Source of the DNA: Bacillus sp. V59.32b
GTDB lineage: Bacteria > Bacillota > Bacilli > Bacillales > DSM-1321
Assembly (NCBI RefSeq): GCF_003429085.1
Contig: NZ_QVTC01000029.1
Location: 38,406 to 102,405 of the forward strand
Direction: 5' to 3'
Length of the DNA stretch: 64,000 nucleotides
Shown: positions 47,270 through 59,401 of the stretch, in pieces
How the letters are laid out: each line of letters starts with the position of its first letter
How positions within the stretch are numbered: the first letter of the stretch is position 1
Position numbers and translations under genes: made by a program
The notes under the pieces: generated by a model
Seen by the model: only the letters and a program-made list of their open reading frames with translations
Told to the model about the DNA's origin: nothing
Database searches by the model: none

Positions 47270-48373
47270 TTAATGGCTCACCTTGCTATCGGACGAGTCG
47301 GAACCGGTAATCATTAAATGAAGATATGTTTTTAAATCCACTTCATATGTATCAATAATTGGCAACCCATTTTCCTCAAGTATCTCAATGACCGGCCTGT
47401 CACTGGCCCCGACATTCTGGCGAGATACGACTCCCTGACGCCCATCGCTCAATACAACGCCCAGCCCATTCGGGTAGATAGCTACGGCTCGTCTGAAAGC
47501 TTCCACTATTTTCGTATCAAATTGAGTGCCTGCGCCGGCATACAGAATTTCAAGCCCTTCATGGGGGAGCATCGCTTTTCTATAAACACGATTCGAGGTA
47601 ACCGCATCAAAAACGTCAGCTACGGCAATAATCTTGCCAAAAGTATGGATATCCTCACCTCCAAGGCCGCGGGGATAACCGGAACCGTCCAATCTCTCAT
47701 GATGCTGGTAGGCGCAGTGTGCTACGAGGACCGGAACTGTTTTTACACCTCTAATCAGTTCGAAGCCCGCCTCGGAATGCTTTTTCATTTCCTCAAATTC
47801 TTCTTCAGTCAGCCGATCTGGCTTCATCAGAATTTCAGCAGGAACGAGCATTTTCCCGACATCATGCAAAATAGCCCCAAGTCCCAGCATCTCTACTTGC
47901 TTTTGATTCAGTTGCATCTCCATCCCGATAGCAAGAGAATAAAGCGTAACATTGAATGAATGAGTAAAAATATAATTATCATATGTAAAAACATCTGCCA
48001 TCATCGTCAAAAGATCCTGATCCCCGCGTATTTCATTCATAATATTGCGGATTAACTCATTAAAACGCTTAGAAGCCTTTTCAATGACAAATGAGCTGGA
48101 AAAGACATCCTTCCTCTGGATATCGACAAAAGTATTTTCAATCGTTTGAACGGCTTCTCTTCTTAATGCGTCTGATATACTTTTTCCCGGCTTAATGTGA
48201 TCTGTCCTCGGATCCTTAATATACACAAATGGGATATTAAGATCCTTCAGTCGCTGGATCATTCTCTCGCTTAGCTGTATCCCTTCACCTAACAGGATTT
48301 GTCCATTTTCATTTTGAATACTTTTTCCAAGTTCAACACCTGGAATCAAAGAATCTGTAGCTAATAATCTCAT
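47270..48373 (-). CDS. HD-GYP domain protein, putative cyclic-di-GMP phosphodiesterase
   Basis: A 367-residue cytoplasmic protein. Residues 1-60 form a small N-terminal domain; the HD-GYP domain spans about 120-320 with HSFNVT, HD (His170-Asp171 in ILHDVGKM), and HHERLDGSGYPRGL. It should hydrolyse c-di-GMP. It sits between yunB and yunC, where B. subtilis has no such gene. ATG 48373 follows TAGGAG by seven bases. Confidence 0.85.
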   Translation of the reverse strand: MRLLATDSLIPGVELGKSIQNENGQILLGEGIQLSERMIQRLKDLNIPFVYIKDPRTDHIKPGKSISDALRREAVQTIENTFVDIQRKDVFSSSFVIEKASKRFNELIRNIMNEIRGDQDLLTMMADVFTYDNYIFTHSFNVTLYSLAIGMEMQLNQKQVEMLGLGAILHDVGKMLVPAEILMKPDRLTEEEFEEMKKHSEAGFELIRGVKTVPVLVAHCAYQHHERLDGSGYPRGLGGEDIHTFGKIIAVADVFDAVTSNRVYRKAMLPHEGLEILYAGAGTQFDTKIVEAFRRAVAIYPNGLGVVLSDGRQGVVSRQNVGASDRPVIEILEENGLPIIDTYEVDLKTYLHLMITGSDSSDSKVSH

Positions 48374-48542
48374 GATCATACTCCTATTGCTTTTAATTAC
48401 CTTTTTGGATTATCTTCAAATATGCCGGGTTATTAAGTGTTCAATCCAATAGGCAAAAATTACCTTTACTCCTTTTATCGGATATTCTTCTTGAAATATA
48501 AAGGTTTGTTTTTATAAATTATAAAATATCCAAATAAAAGGT

Positions 48543-48582
48543 AAAAAAAAGAACACGACATCACTCGAGATGTTGTATTCTC
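48543..48582 (-). terminator. Terminator of yunC
   Basis: Stem ACAACATC / GATGTCGT with flanking GAA / TTC pairing and eight T on the minus strand. Confidence 0.75.
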
Positions 48583-48591
48583 TAAAAATTA

Positions 48592-48894
48592 TTATGGCAT
48601 GATTAATAAGGCTTCTCTGCCGATGAGCCCTTTTGAAATCCCTATTTGTTCCGCTGCCAGTGTCACGGATTCCAAAGGGGCATTCAGCAATTCATCTATT
48701 GTTTTCACACCAACCGCTCTACCTGCGATAATATTTCGGTCTTTCAGCCTTTCATTCAATAGGCCAACATCTAATGCACCGCACATAATATATCCAGAAT
48801 CAGACGTAACAACGAGCAAATTCGTTTTTGGCAGCGTAACAGAAATGCTTAAAAAAGTCTTGCCTTGAATGATAATGGGGGTGACGTTTATCAT
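48592..48894 (-). CDS. yunC: YunC-like protein (DUF1805)
   Basis: A 100-residue protein with typical words of the family (LLVVTSDSGYIMCGALDVGLLNE-like region; IIAGRAVGVKTIDELL). Conserved in Bacilli and archaea; function unknown. Monocistronic with its own terminator. Confidence 0.85.
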   Translation of the reverse strand: MINVTPIIIQGKTFLSISVTLPKTNLLVVTSDSGYIMCGALDVGLLNERLKDRNIIAGRAVGVKTIDELLNAPLESVTLAAEQIGISKGLIGREALLIMP

Positions 48895-48959
48895 CTAATC
48901 GCTCCTTCCCTTTTCATTCATACTTTATGAAATGAAGCAAAGAAGGGTGTTATCGATTT

Positions 48960-50339
48960 TCACGAATACATCTTTTTCAGTTTCCACACCATGATATCTC
49001 TTAAAAATTCGGGCATGAAATATTCTTTATTTTTAGAGCGCTGGATTTGCGGAAAAAAGTATCCGAATGTAAACATATCCGGTATCGCCAGCTTGTAACG
49101 GTTTTCGGCAATAAGTTCCTTCCCGTTTACCTGCACTCTTTCAATCACTTCATTCTGGCCTTTTATAAAATTTACACAGTCATAGACAATAACTCCCATA
49201 ATCTTCCCTCTAAATCCAAAGCCTTTCATTTGCATGTGCGGCCATTCTTCATTGAGGGATTGTAACAGAATTTCTTTCAATTCACTTCCGCTTAACTCCA
49301 CTACACAGGGATTGATCGGATGAGGAAGGATTTGATGGATATCCCCTTTCATAACTTCGCCCGCATCCAGTCCCTCCAAAAGCAGTCCTGCATTTAAGAA
49401 GGCGCAGTCTGCCTGGCCCCATTCCCTTAAAGCCTCACATAAAATGACTGAAAGCTCCGATTTCTTAAACCAATCACTTTTCAAACTTCTTGGAAGCCGG
49501 ACAATTTCTTGCCGCAAGGAGTCTTTACCCCTCATATAGATATCGTCTATCCAACTTCTTTCATCCGGTTTCTCCTCTAAATCATTTGTATCGTGTAAAT
49601 AAGCTTCTTTTCGGGTAACTTTCCCGCTGGCACCCACTTCTATTTCTACATGTCCGACAAACATGCCAAATTTACCCGCGGCACACAGCAGCGTGTCATT
49701 AATCATTTTTCCTTGATGTAAGATGTGGTGCGTATGAGCACCAAGAATAATGTCAATCTCGGGAAATTCAGCTGCCATTCTTTCGTCTTCGTGGATTCCG
49801 AGATGAGAAAGAATAACGATCACATCGCTCTGTTCTTTTAAATTTTCCAACTGCTTGCCAAGCTCCAGAAATGGATCAGAGAGCTCCCAGCCTAGTGCAG
49901 AATAAAAGTGTCGGAAAAAGGCCGTTAGTCCTACCAAACCTATTTTTGTGCCATTTGCAGTCGTATGAATTTCATATGGCAATGCCCACTTAGGCCTTTC
50001 ACCATTACGATAAAAGATATTCGATGCCAGCACTTTGAATTCAGCCTGGTTATATAAAGAATCCAACCCTTCGAAAGGCAGGGTGATCCCTTCATTATTC
50101 CCGATGGTTACATAATGATAACCGGCTTCATTCAGAAGTGTAATATTGCCCTTACCGAGCGTTCCTTCCGTAAAGGGGTGCCAGCGGTCTATATGATCGC
50201 CCATATCAAGAAGAATGGCTTCTTCTCCTACTTCTTTATGCAACCCACATCTTTGTTTGAGAAAATCTTTAATCCGCGGCCAATTTTCAAAATGACTGTG
50301 AAGGTCATTGGTATGATATAAATGAATGATTTCTGACAT
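48960..50339 (-). CDS. yunD: 5'-nucleotidase / metallophosphatase (YunD)
   Basis: A 459-residue protein with an N-terminal calcineurin-like phosphatase domain (IHLYHTNDLHSHFENW; LDMGDHIDRWHP; VTIGNNEG; ILSHLGIHED; ILGAHTHHILHQG) and a C-terminal 5'-nucleotidase substrate domain. No signal peptide, so it is probably cytoplasmic, unlike UshA. Start at ATG 50339, after GAGGGAG. Confidence 0.88.
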   Translation of the reverse strand: MSEIIHLYHTNDLHSHFENWPRIKDFLKQRCGLHKEVGEEAILLDMGDHIDRWHPFTEGTLGKGNITLLNEAGYHYVTIGNNEGITLPFEGLDSLYNQAEFKVLASNIFYRNGERPKWALPYEIHTTANGTKIGLVGLTAFFRHFYSALGWELSDPFLELGKQLENLKEQSDVIVILSHLGIHEDERMAAEFPEIDIILGAHTHHILHQGKMINDTLLCAAGKFGMFVGHVEIEVGASGKVTRKEAYLHDTNDLEEKPDERSWIDDIYMRGKDSLRQEIVRLPRSLKSDWFKKSELSVILCEALREWGQADCAFLNAGLLLEGLDAGEVMKGDIHQILPHPINPCVVELSGSELKEILLQSLNEEWPHMQMKGFGFRGKIMGVIVYDCVNFIKGQNEVIERVQVNGKELIAENRYKLAIPDMFTFGYFFPQIQRSKNKEYFMPEFLRDIMVWKLKKMYS

Positions 50340-50417
50340 CTTAACTCCCTCAATCCGGTAATGTCGACCCATGCATGAATGGACTACTGTTCCCTTGTTT
50401 AACATACCCTTCCCGAA

Positions 50418-51263
50418 TTAAAACAAATCGAGCTGCTTTGGTGCAAGCCCTTCATAATTTATCCCAAGAAGGTCTATCATTTGTTTGGCGTTATCGGCGG
50501 CATCTCCGCCTGAATTATTGTTGAATAAAACATATAGATTTTTCGATTGTTTTTCAAGAAAGTGAAGATTTTCTGCCCATTCTTCCAGTTCCTTTTGGTT
50601 ATAACGATACAGATAACGGACCTCCCGCCAATTTCCATCACCTGTGTTTCTCCACCCATGTACGTTTCTGCCATGAAAACGGATTACCGTTTTATCAAGG
50701 TCGGTTGCTTTAAGTACAATAGGAATGGAACCGCTGCCTGCCTGTGGTTCGTCACAGACTGTATGGATCCAGCCTTCTTCTTCCATGAAGGTCAACGTCT
50801 TATCATAAAATGGAGCTTCGTACCAGGTCTGATTCCGGAATTCAAGCGCCACAGGTATTTCACTTATTTCCTGTTTGCACCAGCGTAAATAATCGACATT
50901 TTCCTTCTTGCAGTCAAACCAGGGCGGAAATTGAAACAGTACTGCCGAGAGCTTATCCGCCGCATTAAGTGCCTGGAGCGAATCATGAAATGCGGCAAAC
51001 ATCTCCTTTTTGCCTGGAAAAAGGCTTTCCCCCCGCTGATGACCCGTCATTCCTTGATAAGCCTTGACGATAAATTGAAAAGATTCCGGGGTCTCGTTAA
51101 CCCATTTTTCTGTATTCCGTTTAGACTGGATCGCATAAAACGATGCATCAATTTCTACGATTGGAAAATGGGCAGCATATTCTTTTAATTTATCCCGGCG
51201 GGGAGTTTTCGCCGGATACAAACGATCGTGGTCTCCCCATCCCGTAACTCCAATATAGATCAT
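50418..51263 (-). CDS. yunF: YunF-like DUF72 protein
   Basis: A 281-residue TIM-barrel-like DUF72 protein (IYIGVTGWGDHDRLYP, EIDASFYAI, VALEFRNQTWYE, VIRFHGRN, YVLFNNNSGGDAADNAKQM). Four start codons stand in a row (GTG-ATG-ATG-ATG); the last, 51263, gives the family N-terminus, but which one is used is unclear. It probably binds a ligand or metal; function unknown. 78 bases before yunD on the same strand. Confidence 0.83.
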   Translation of the reverse strand: MIYIGVTGWGDHDRLYPAKTPRRDKLKEYAAHFPIVEIDASFYAIQSKRNTEKWVNETPESFQFIVKAYQGMTGHQRGESLFPGKKEMFAAFHDSLQALNAADKLSAVLFQFPPWFDCKKENVDYLRWCKQEISEIPVALEFRNQTWYEAPFYDKTLTFMEEEGWIHTVCDEPQAGSGSIPIVLKATDLDKTVIRFHGRNVHGWRNTGDGNWREVRYLYRYNQKELEEWAENLHFLEKQSKNLYVLFNNNSGGDAADNAKQMIDLLGINYEGLAPKQLDLF

Positions 51264-51344
51264 CATCATCACATCTTTTAAATAAATATATATATCTTAT
51301 CATAGCATAGTACCGGGGTTAAACAGTCTGCATTTGATTATCAT

Positions 51345-51492
51345 AAGAAAAGCGCAAGCGCCCTGCAAGTATGGACCATCAGCTAATCCGTCACGTCCTG
51401 TGCGTCGAGGCTGGGAGCTTGCCGACTAAGACCGCCACGGCCTTATGTCTTCGTCGGCACTAGTACGTCCTGTACGTCGGAGCTAGACATCA
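51345..51492 (+). repeat. Interspersed repeat, family 4, copy 2
   Basis: AAAAGCGCAAGCGCCCTGCA opening, then a GCCGACTAAGAC / GTCTTCGTCGGC hairpin with GCCACGGC loop stem, ACGTCCTGTACGTCGGAGCT, and a TAGACATCA end. This arrangement is widespread as an intergenic repeat in Bacillaceae, from memory. It lies in the 313-base yunF-sufB gap. Confidence 0.6.
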
Positions 51493-51526
51493 ATACATGT
51501 TAAAAATTTTACACTTTCTCTTTTAA

Positions 51527-51562
51527 AAACAAAACCTCCGCTGAAAGAGCTTCAGCGGAGTG
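51527..51562 (-). terminator. Terminator of the suf operon
   Basis: Stem CTCCGCTGAA / TTCAGCGGAG with GTTTTGTTTTT after it on the minus strand. Confidence 0.9.
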
Positions 51563-51576
51563 GATGATATTTTCTA

Positions 51577-52974
51577 TTACCCGATAGAACCTTCCATTTC
51601 GAACTTGATTAAGCGGTTCATTTCTACCGCATATTCCATTGGAAGTTCTTTCGTGAAAGGCTCAATGAAGCCCATTACGATCATTTCAGTTGCTTCCTGT
51701 TGAGAGATACCGCGGCTCATTAGGTAGAATAACTGTTCCTCAGAAACCTTGGATACCTTTGCTTCGTGTTCTAATGAGATATTATCGTTTAAGATTTCAT
51801 TGTAAGGAATGGTATCAGAAGTAGACTGATTATCCATGATTAATGTGTCGCACTCGATATTAGAACGGGCGCCATCTGCTTTACGACCGAAGTGGACAAT
51901 ACCGCGATATGTTACTTTACCGCCGTGCTTGGAAATCGACTTAGACACAATCGTTGAAGATGTGTTCGGTGCAAGGTGGGTCATTTTAGCCCCTGCATCC
52001 TGATGCTGACCTTTACCGGCAATAGCGATTGATAATGTCATACCGCGTGCACCTTCCCCTTTTAGGATAACAGCCGGGTATTTCATTGTAAGCTTCGAAC
52101 CGATGTTTCCGTCAATCCATTCCATTGTTGCATTAGCATCGCAAACAGCACGCTTTGTAACCAGGTTAAACACGTTATTTGCCCAGTTTTGAATCGTTGT
52201 GTAACGGCAGTATGCATCTTTTTTGACAATGATTTCAACAACCGCACTGTGAAGTGAATTGGTTGTGTATACCGGTGCCGTACACCCTTCAACATAGTGC
52301 ACATGTGCGCCTTCATCCACAATGATCAAAGTACGCTCGAACTGCCCCATATTTTCTGAATTGATACGGAAGTATGCCTGCAGCGGTGTATCAACCTTTA
52401 TGCCTTTTGGCACATAGATGAAAGAACCGCCGGACCATACAGCTGAATTCAATGCAGCGAATTTATTATCTGTTGGAGGAATCGTTTTTCCAAAATACTC
52501 GCGGAAAATATCTTCATTTTCCTTAAGTGCTGAATCGGTATCTTTAAAAACAATACCCATTTCTTCCAGGTCTTCCTTCATGTTATGGTAAACAACCTCG
52601 GATTCATACTGAGCGGATACACCAGCCAGATACTTTTGCTCTGCCTCTGGGATACCGAGTTTATCAAACGTTTGTTTAATTTCTTCCGGAACTTCATCCC
52701 ATGATTTTTCTGATTTCTCGGATGGCTTAACATAGTACGTAATCTCATCAAAATTTAAGCTTTGTAAGTCTCCGCCCCATTGCGGCATTGGCATTTTGTA
52801 GAAATGCTCCAATGATTTCAAGCGGAAATCGAGCATCCATTGCGGCTCATCTTTCATTCGTGAGATCTCTTCCACGATTTCTTTCGTTAAACCGCGTTTT
52901 GACCGGAAAATCGATACGTCTCTATCAGCAAAGCCATATTTATAATCGCCAATCTCAGGCATTTTCTTCGCCAT
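51577..52974 (-). CDS. sufB: Fe-S cluster assembly scaffold SufB
   Basis: A 465-residue beta-helix scaffold. Visible landmarks include [20 protein letters not shown], the central VEGCTAP Cys, [11 protein letters not shown] and [17 protein letters not shown], the last shared with SufD. It assembles clusters on a SufBCD complex. It is the last gene of sufCDSUB. Confidence 0.97.
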   Translation of the reverse strand: MAKKMPEIGDYKYGFADRDVSIFRSKRGLTKEIVEEISRMKDEPQWMLDFRLKSLEHFYKMPMPQWGGDLQSLNFDEITYYVKPSEKSEKSWDEVPEEIKQTFDKLGIPEAEQKYLAGVSAQYESEVVYHNMKEDLEEMGIVFKDTDSALKENEDIFREYFGKTIPPTDNKFAALNSAVWSGGSFIYVPKGIKVDTPLQAYFRINSENMGQFERTLIIVDEGAHVHYVEGCTAPVYTTNSLHSAVVEIIVKKDAYCRYTTIQNWANNVFNLVTKRAVCDANATMEWIDGNIGSKLTMKYPAVILKGEGARGMTLSIAIAGKGQHQDAGAKMTHLAPNTSSTIVSKSISKHGGKVTYRGIVHFGRKADGARSNIECDTLIMDNQSTSDTIPYNEILNDNISLEHEAKVSKVSEEQLFYLMSRGISQQEATEMIVMGFIEPFTKELPMEYAVEMNRLIKFEMEGSIG

Positions 52975-53036
52975 ATCACTTTTCCTCCATTTCTGTTAGC
53001 ATCTGGTGTGAAAACACGCCATTGCTTGTGTTTTGT

Positions 53037-55994
<2,958 letters not shown>

Positions 55995-56009
55995 TTCAGA
56001 TCCCCCTAC

Positions 56010-56795
56010 TTACGCTTCTTGGCCTACTGTTTCGTCTTCAATTCCTAATTCTTGCTTAATCCAGTCGTATCCCTCTGCTTCAAGACGCTGTGCAAGCTCA
56101 GGTCCGCCGGATTTCACAACACGGCCTTGCATCATAACGTGAACGTAATCAGGAGTAATGTAATTGAGAAGGCGCTGATAGTGAGTGATAATCAAGCAGC
56201 CGAATTCTCCACCGCGCATTTCATTGATGCCTTTTGAAACGACCTTCAACGCATCGATGTCCAATCCGGAGTCGATTTCATCAAGGATAGCGATTTTAGG
56301 CTCGATCATCATCAGCTGGAGAATCTCATTACGTTTCTTCTCCCCGCCTGAGAAACCTTCATTAAGATAACGTTGAGCCATATCTTCATCCATTTCAAGA
56401 AGTTCCATTTTTTTATCCATTTCGCGAATGAACTTCATCAATGAAATTTCATCGCCTTCCTCGCGGCGGCTGTTAATCGCTGAACGAAGGAAGTCCGCAT
56501 TTGTCACACCATTTATTTCACTTGGGTATTGCATCGCAAGGAAAAGTCCGACACGCGCACGCTCGTCAACTTCCATTTCAAGCACATCTTCACCATCGAA
56601 TGTGATGCTTCCGCTCGTTACTTCATATTTAGGGTGACCCATTATTGCTGAAGATAAAGTGGATTTACCAGTACCATTCGGACCCATAATTGCATGGATC
56701 TCTCCACCTTTAACCTCAAGGTTTACCCCTTTTAAAATTTCTTTACCTTCGATAGATACATGTAAATCTTTGATTGTTAATGTAGAACCAGCCAT
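56010..56795 (-). CDS. sufC: Fe-S cluster assembly ATPase SufC
   Basis: A 261-residue ABC-type ATPase: Walker A GPNGTGKST, signature SGGEKKRNEI, Walker B IAILDEIDSGLD, and H-loop ITHYQ. It powers SufBCD. ACGGAGG precedes the ATG. First gene of the operon. Confidence 0.97.
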   Translation of the reverse strand: MAGSTLTIKDLHVSIEGKEILKGVNLEVKGGEIHAIMGPNGTGKSTLSSAIMGHPKYEVTSGSITFDGEDVLEMEVDERARVGLFLAMQYPSEINGVTNADFLRSAINSRREEGDEISLMKFIREMDKKMELLEMDEDMAQRYLNEGFSGGEKKRNEILQLMMIEPKIAILDEIDSGLDIDALKVVSKGINEMRGGEFGCLIITHYQRLLNYITPDYVHVMMQGRVVKSGGPELAQRLEAEGYDWIKQELGIEDETVGQEA

Positions 56796-56891
56796 TATCT
56801 TTACCTCCGTGGAATAATTCCTAATTTATAGCATGGAAGCGTTACGCATTCCTTCTATACTTTCATTCATTCTCAATTTATTCTCATTACA

Positions 56892-56920
56892 ATCTTATAA
56901 CAAATGAAAAGTGTAAGCAA
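56892..56920 (-). promoter_or_regulatory. Predicted SigA promoter of suf
   Basis: Minus strand TTGCTT (56915-56920), 17-base spacer, TAAGAT (56892-56897). Downstream in the leader is a direct repeat TGAGAAT-AAAT-TGAGAAT that could bind a regulator. Confidence 0.5.
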
Positions 56921-57173
56921 CTAATAAAGGCTATATAAACCCTTTGTACATAGTGGAAATTCTCAGGCAGGTAATTCAAATAACGAAGAGAGGAATAATA
57001 TGCTTGTTTTTCATGTCAAATACATTGTTATAGCTTTTGTCAATTCGAGTTTCTTCATTCGAAAAAAATAGCGAATTTAAACAAAAAGAAGTCTCAAGGC
57101 AACATGTGCTCATGAAACTTCCATTGTTTAAACTGTATGAAGGCCAAGTTTTGCGTTCTTTTATAAAGCAAAC

Positions 57174-57362
57174 TTACGGATGAAGCTTGCGCTGAAGATC
57201 ATTTACGATCTGATTGCATTGCTCATACTCTCTTTCTCTGCGTTTTTCCACCTGGAGCCGGACATCTAACTTTCTGCTGTACTCACTATAGCCAATCCCA
57301 TGTGACTGCTGCATCGCCTTTTCCATTTCGCTTGTAACGTTTAAATCTAGAGAGTTGATAAT
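57174..57362 (-). pseudogene. Small helical gene without a normal start codon
   Basis: A 62-codon frame (SEMEKAMQQSHGIGYSEYSR, then KLDVRLQVEKRREREYEQCN) ends at TAA 57174. AGAAAGGA lies a normal distance before ATT ATC, but there is no ATG/GTG/TTG there. The sequence has a faint likeness to Spo0E-type phosphatases (SxxLD in YSRKLD), which I hold weakly. Either the start mutated or a rare ATT start is used. The rest of the 857-base sufC-yurZ gap beyond this and the next entry shows no gene. Confidence 0.4.
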
Positions 57363-57417
57363 GAATCAATCCTTTCTGGTTTTCGTTTCTTTTTTATTCT
57401 ATCACTTGAGCTTTTGT

Positions 57418-57486
57418 TCACTCAAACTTCATATACCCTTGTAGTTTGCGATTAAACTGGAAATTACGTTTTCTCGAAACACTCAT
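57418..57486 (-). CDS. Possible 22-residue small protein
   Basis: MSVSRKRNFQFNRKLQGYMK-type basic peptide with AAGGAG ten bases before the ATG. It precedes the degenerate frame at 57174-57362, and the sequence around both starts is alike (GATTCATTAT). Family unknown; could be a leader peptide. Confidence 0.35.
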   Translation of the reverse strand: MSVSRKRNFQFNRKLQGYMKFE

Positions 57487-57591
57487 AATGAATCGACTCC
57501 TTAATCCTCCAAATTGAGAAGTTTAACGGCTATTCTTATAATGGCAGCATGGATTTTGTATAGATAACAAGTATAAGTGAGTCCGAAAATA

Positions 57592-57652
57592 AAAACCTAA
57601 GTTGAAAGTATCGGTATCTTGCCCTACCGCAACCTTCATCTTAGGCTTTTTT
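57592..57652 (-). terminator. Terminator of yurZ
   Basis: CCTAAG / CTTAGG stem with GAAAG / CTTTC-type inner pairing and a TTTTTATTTT tail on the minus strand; imperfect. Confidence 0.5.
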
Positions 57653-58015
57653 TTACTGAATTTCTTTAAGTTCCTGCATGGCGTCCTGAACGAGAGTCAC
57701 TGCCTGGCTCATGACTGCTCCCCCACCGAATGCCATCGCGACTCCCATTGCTTCCATGATCTCTTCTTCACTGGCATCGTTATCCAAGCATCCCTTTACA
57801 TGGTAAAGAATGCAATACTCATCTTGTGTATAAAGGCTAATTCCCAGTGCAATTAGCTGTTTGTTCTTTTGAGAGACTTGGCCCTCTTTAAAACAAGCTT
57901 CTGTAAAGGCGTTATAATGCTGTGCAAGATCAGGCATTTTTTGCATAAATACGCCAAGGCCTTCTTTATAATCATGGATCGCAGCTTCTGTGGCGTTTCT
58001 TGGTTCATTGCTCAA
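57653..58015 (-). CDS. yurZ: Carboxymuconolactone decarboxylase/AhpD-like protein (YurZ)
   Basis: A 120-residue helical AhpD-fold protein (LIALGISLYTQDEYCILYHV, then EEIMEAMGVAMAFGGGAVMS). The AhpD CxxC is replaced by C-x3-H, as in many family members, so peroxidase-reductase activity is uncertain. It lies between suf and met as in B. subtilis. Confidence 0.87.
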   Translation of the reverse strand: MSNEPRNATEAAIHDYKEGLGVFMQKMPDLAQHYNAFTEACFKEGQVSQKNKQLIALGISLYTQDEYCILYHVKGCLDNDASEEEIMEAMGVAMAFGGGAVMSQAVTLVQDAMQELKEIQ

Positions 58016-58186
58016 AAAATCATCTCCTCATTCAGTATCCTGAATAGTATTTGCATACCTAAAACATATATACAGGCTGGTTGGCCTTACCCTGCTTGTT
58101 AAATGCTTGCTATGGATAGAATTCAGAAAGTTTTGTTTATGCATTCAAATTTTTATGAGAGGTCTTAAATGTATCTTTTTACTAGT

Positions 58187-58470
58187 TGAATCAATTTCAC
58201 AATTCCGTTTTATAAAGAAACAAAGACCAACCGAATTTTAGTTACTCAAAAAATGTTCTTAGTTTGTACCTGTTGAATGGGGCTGTTGATTTCCGCTACA
58301 GGCGGACGCTTTCCGCGGGCGGTCCGTGAGCGGAGTCGCCGCCTGCAGCGAAAATCAACCGGTTTGGAAATCAATAGTGAGTACTAACACAGCTATATTT
58401 TGGGAGGTACTCCTTTTTTGCGTCTCAGAATCATTGGGACTCTAAGGATGAAATTTATGAAATTGATTCA
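58187..58470. mobile_element. MITE-like element, copy 2 (inverted, shortened)
   Basis: 284 bp with ends TGAATCAATTTCAC and TTATGAAATTGATTCA. Internal words match copy 1 on the opposite strand, but about 200 bases of its family 1 core are missing; only GCGGACGCTTTCCGCGGGCG and GGAGTCGCCGCCTGCAGCG remain. The rest of the 507-base yurZ-metQ gap shows nothing else. Confidence 0.7.
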
Positions 58471-58483
58471 TTTGTGAATAAAT

Positions 58484-58516
58484 AAAGAGGGCAGCTCTTT
58501 ATGAGCCCGCCCTCTT
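58484..58516 (-). terminator. Terminator of metQ
   Basis: Stem AAGAGGGC / GCCCTCTT with inner AGCTC / GAGC pairing, just after the metQ stop; T-rich tail on the minus strand. Confidence 0.8.
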
Positions 58517-58522
58517 ATCAGA

Positions 58523-59368
58523 TTATTCTGCAGGCACTACTGCACCTTTATATTGTTCATTAATATAATCCTGAATTTCTTTGGATTTTAAAACTTCAAC
58601 TAGCTTTTTAATTTCCGCGCGGTCTTCATCGCCTTCACGGACAGTGATAACATTCACATACGGATTATCCTTTTTAGATTCAACTGCAATTGGATCATTG
58701 ACAGGATCTAGTCCAGCATCTAAAGCATAATTCGCATTAATAACAACTGCATCGCCTTCATCATTGTTATAAATTTGAGGCAGCAATCCAGCTTCAACAT
58801 CCGGCTTAAACTTAAGCTTCTTAGGATTTTCTACAATATCATCAATGGTTGCACTTGTCTTATCAATGCCGTCTTTTAGTTTAATAAGGCCTTTTTCCTG
58901 GAAAATCATTAAGATTCGGCCATGGTCAGCTACAGAATCCCTCATGATAATTGTTCCACCTTCAGGGATATCTTCAAGGCTTTTGTGCTTCTTGGAATAG
59001 ATTCCAATCGGCTCAATATGAATTCCGCCGGCATTGGCAAATTTATAGCCTTCTTCCTTCATTTGCAATTCCATGTACGGAATATGCTGGAAGTAGTTAG
59101 CATCGATTTCCTTATCTTCAAGTGCCCTATTTGGAAGAATATAATCCGAGAATACCTGAATTTCAAGCTCGACGCCTTCTTCTTTCAAGATCGGTTTAGC
59201 TTTTTCAAGAATTTCTGCATGTGGAATGTTTGAAGCACCCACAACAATCTTCTTGTCTTCTGTTTTAGGTTTTGATTCTGATGCGCCGCCGCCTTCGTCA
59301 GTGCCGCAAGCTGCTAAGCTTAATACCAATGCTGTTGAAGCAGCCATTGTTTTTAACCACTTTTTCAT
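58523..59368 (-). CDS. metQ: Methionine-binding lipoprotein MetQ
   Basis: A 281-residue ABC transporter binding lipoprotein of the NlpA family. The lipobox SLAAC gives Cys21; then IVVGASNIPHAEIL, DYILPNRALEDKEIDANYFQ, and VINANYALDAGLDP. It captures methionine for MetNP. Last gene of metNPQ. Confidence 0.95.
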   Translation of the reverse strand: MKKWLKTMAASTALVLSLAACGTDEGGGASESKPKTEDKKIVVGASNIPHAEILEKAKPILKEEGVELEIQVFSDYILPNRALEDKEIDANYFQHIPYMELQMKEEGYKFANAGGIHIEPIGIYSKKHKSLEDIPEGGTIIMRDSVADHGRILMIFQEKGLIKLKDGIDKTSATIDDIVENPKKLKFKPDVEAGLLPQIYNNDEGDAVVINANYALDAGLDPVNDPIAVESKKDNPYVNVITVREGDEDRAEIKKLVEVLKSKEIQDYINEQYKGAVVPAE

Positions 59369-59401
59369 TTCTTTTCCTCCTGTAAACTAATAAATTTTTG
59401 A

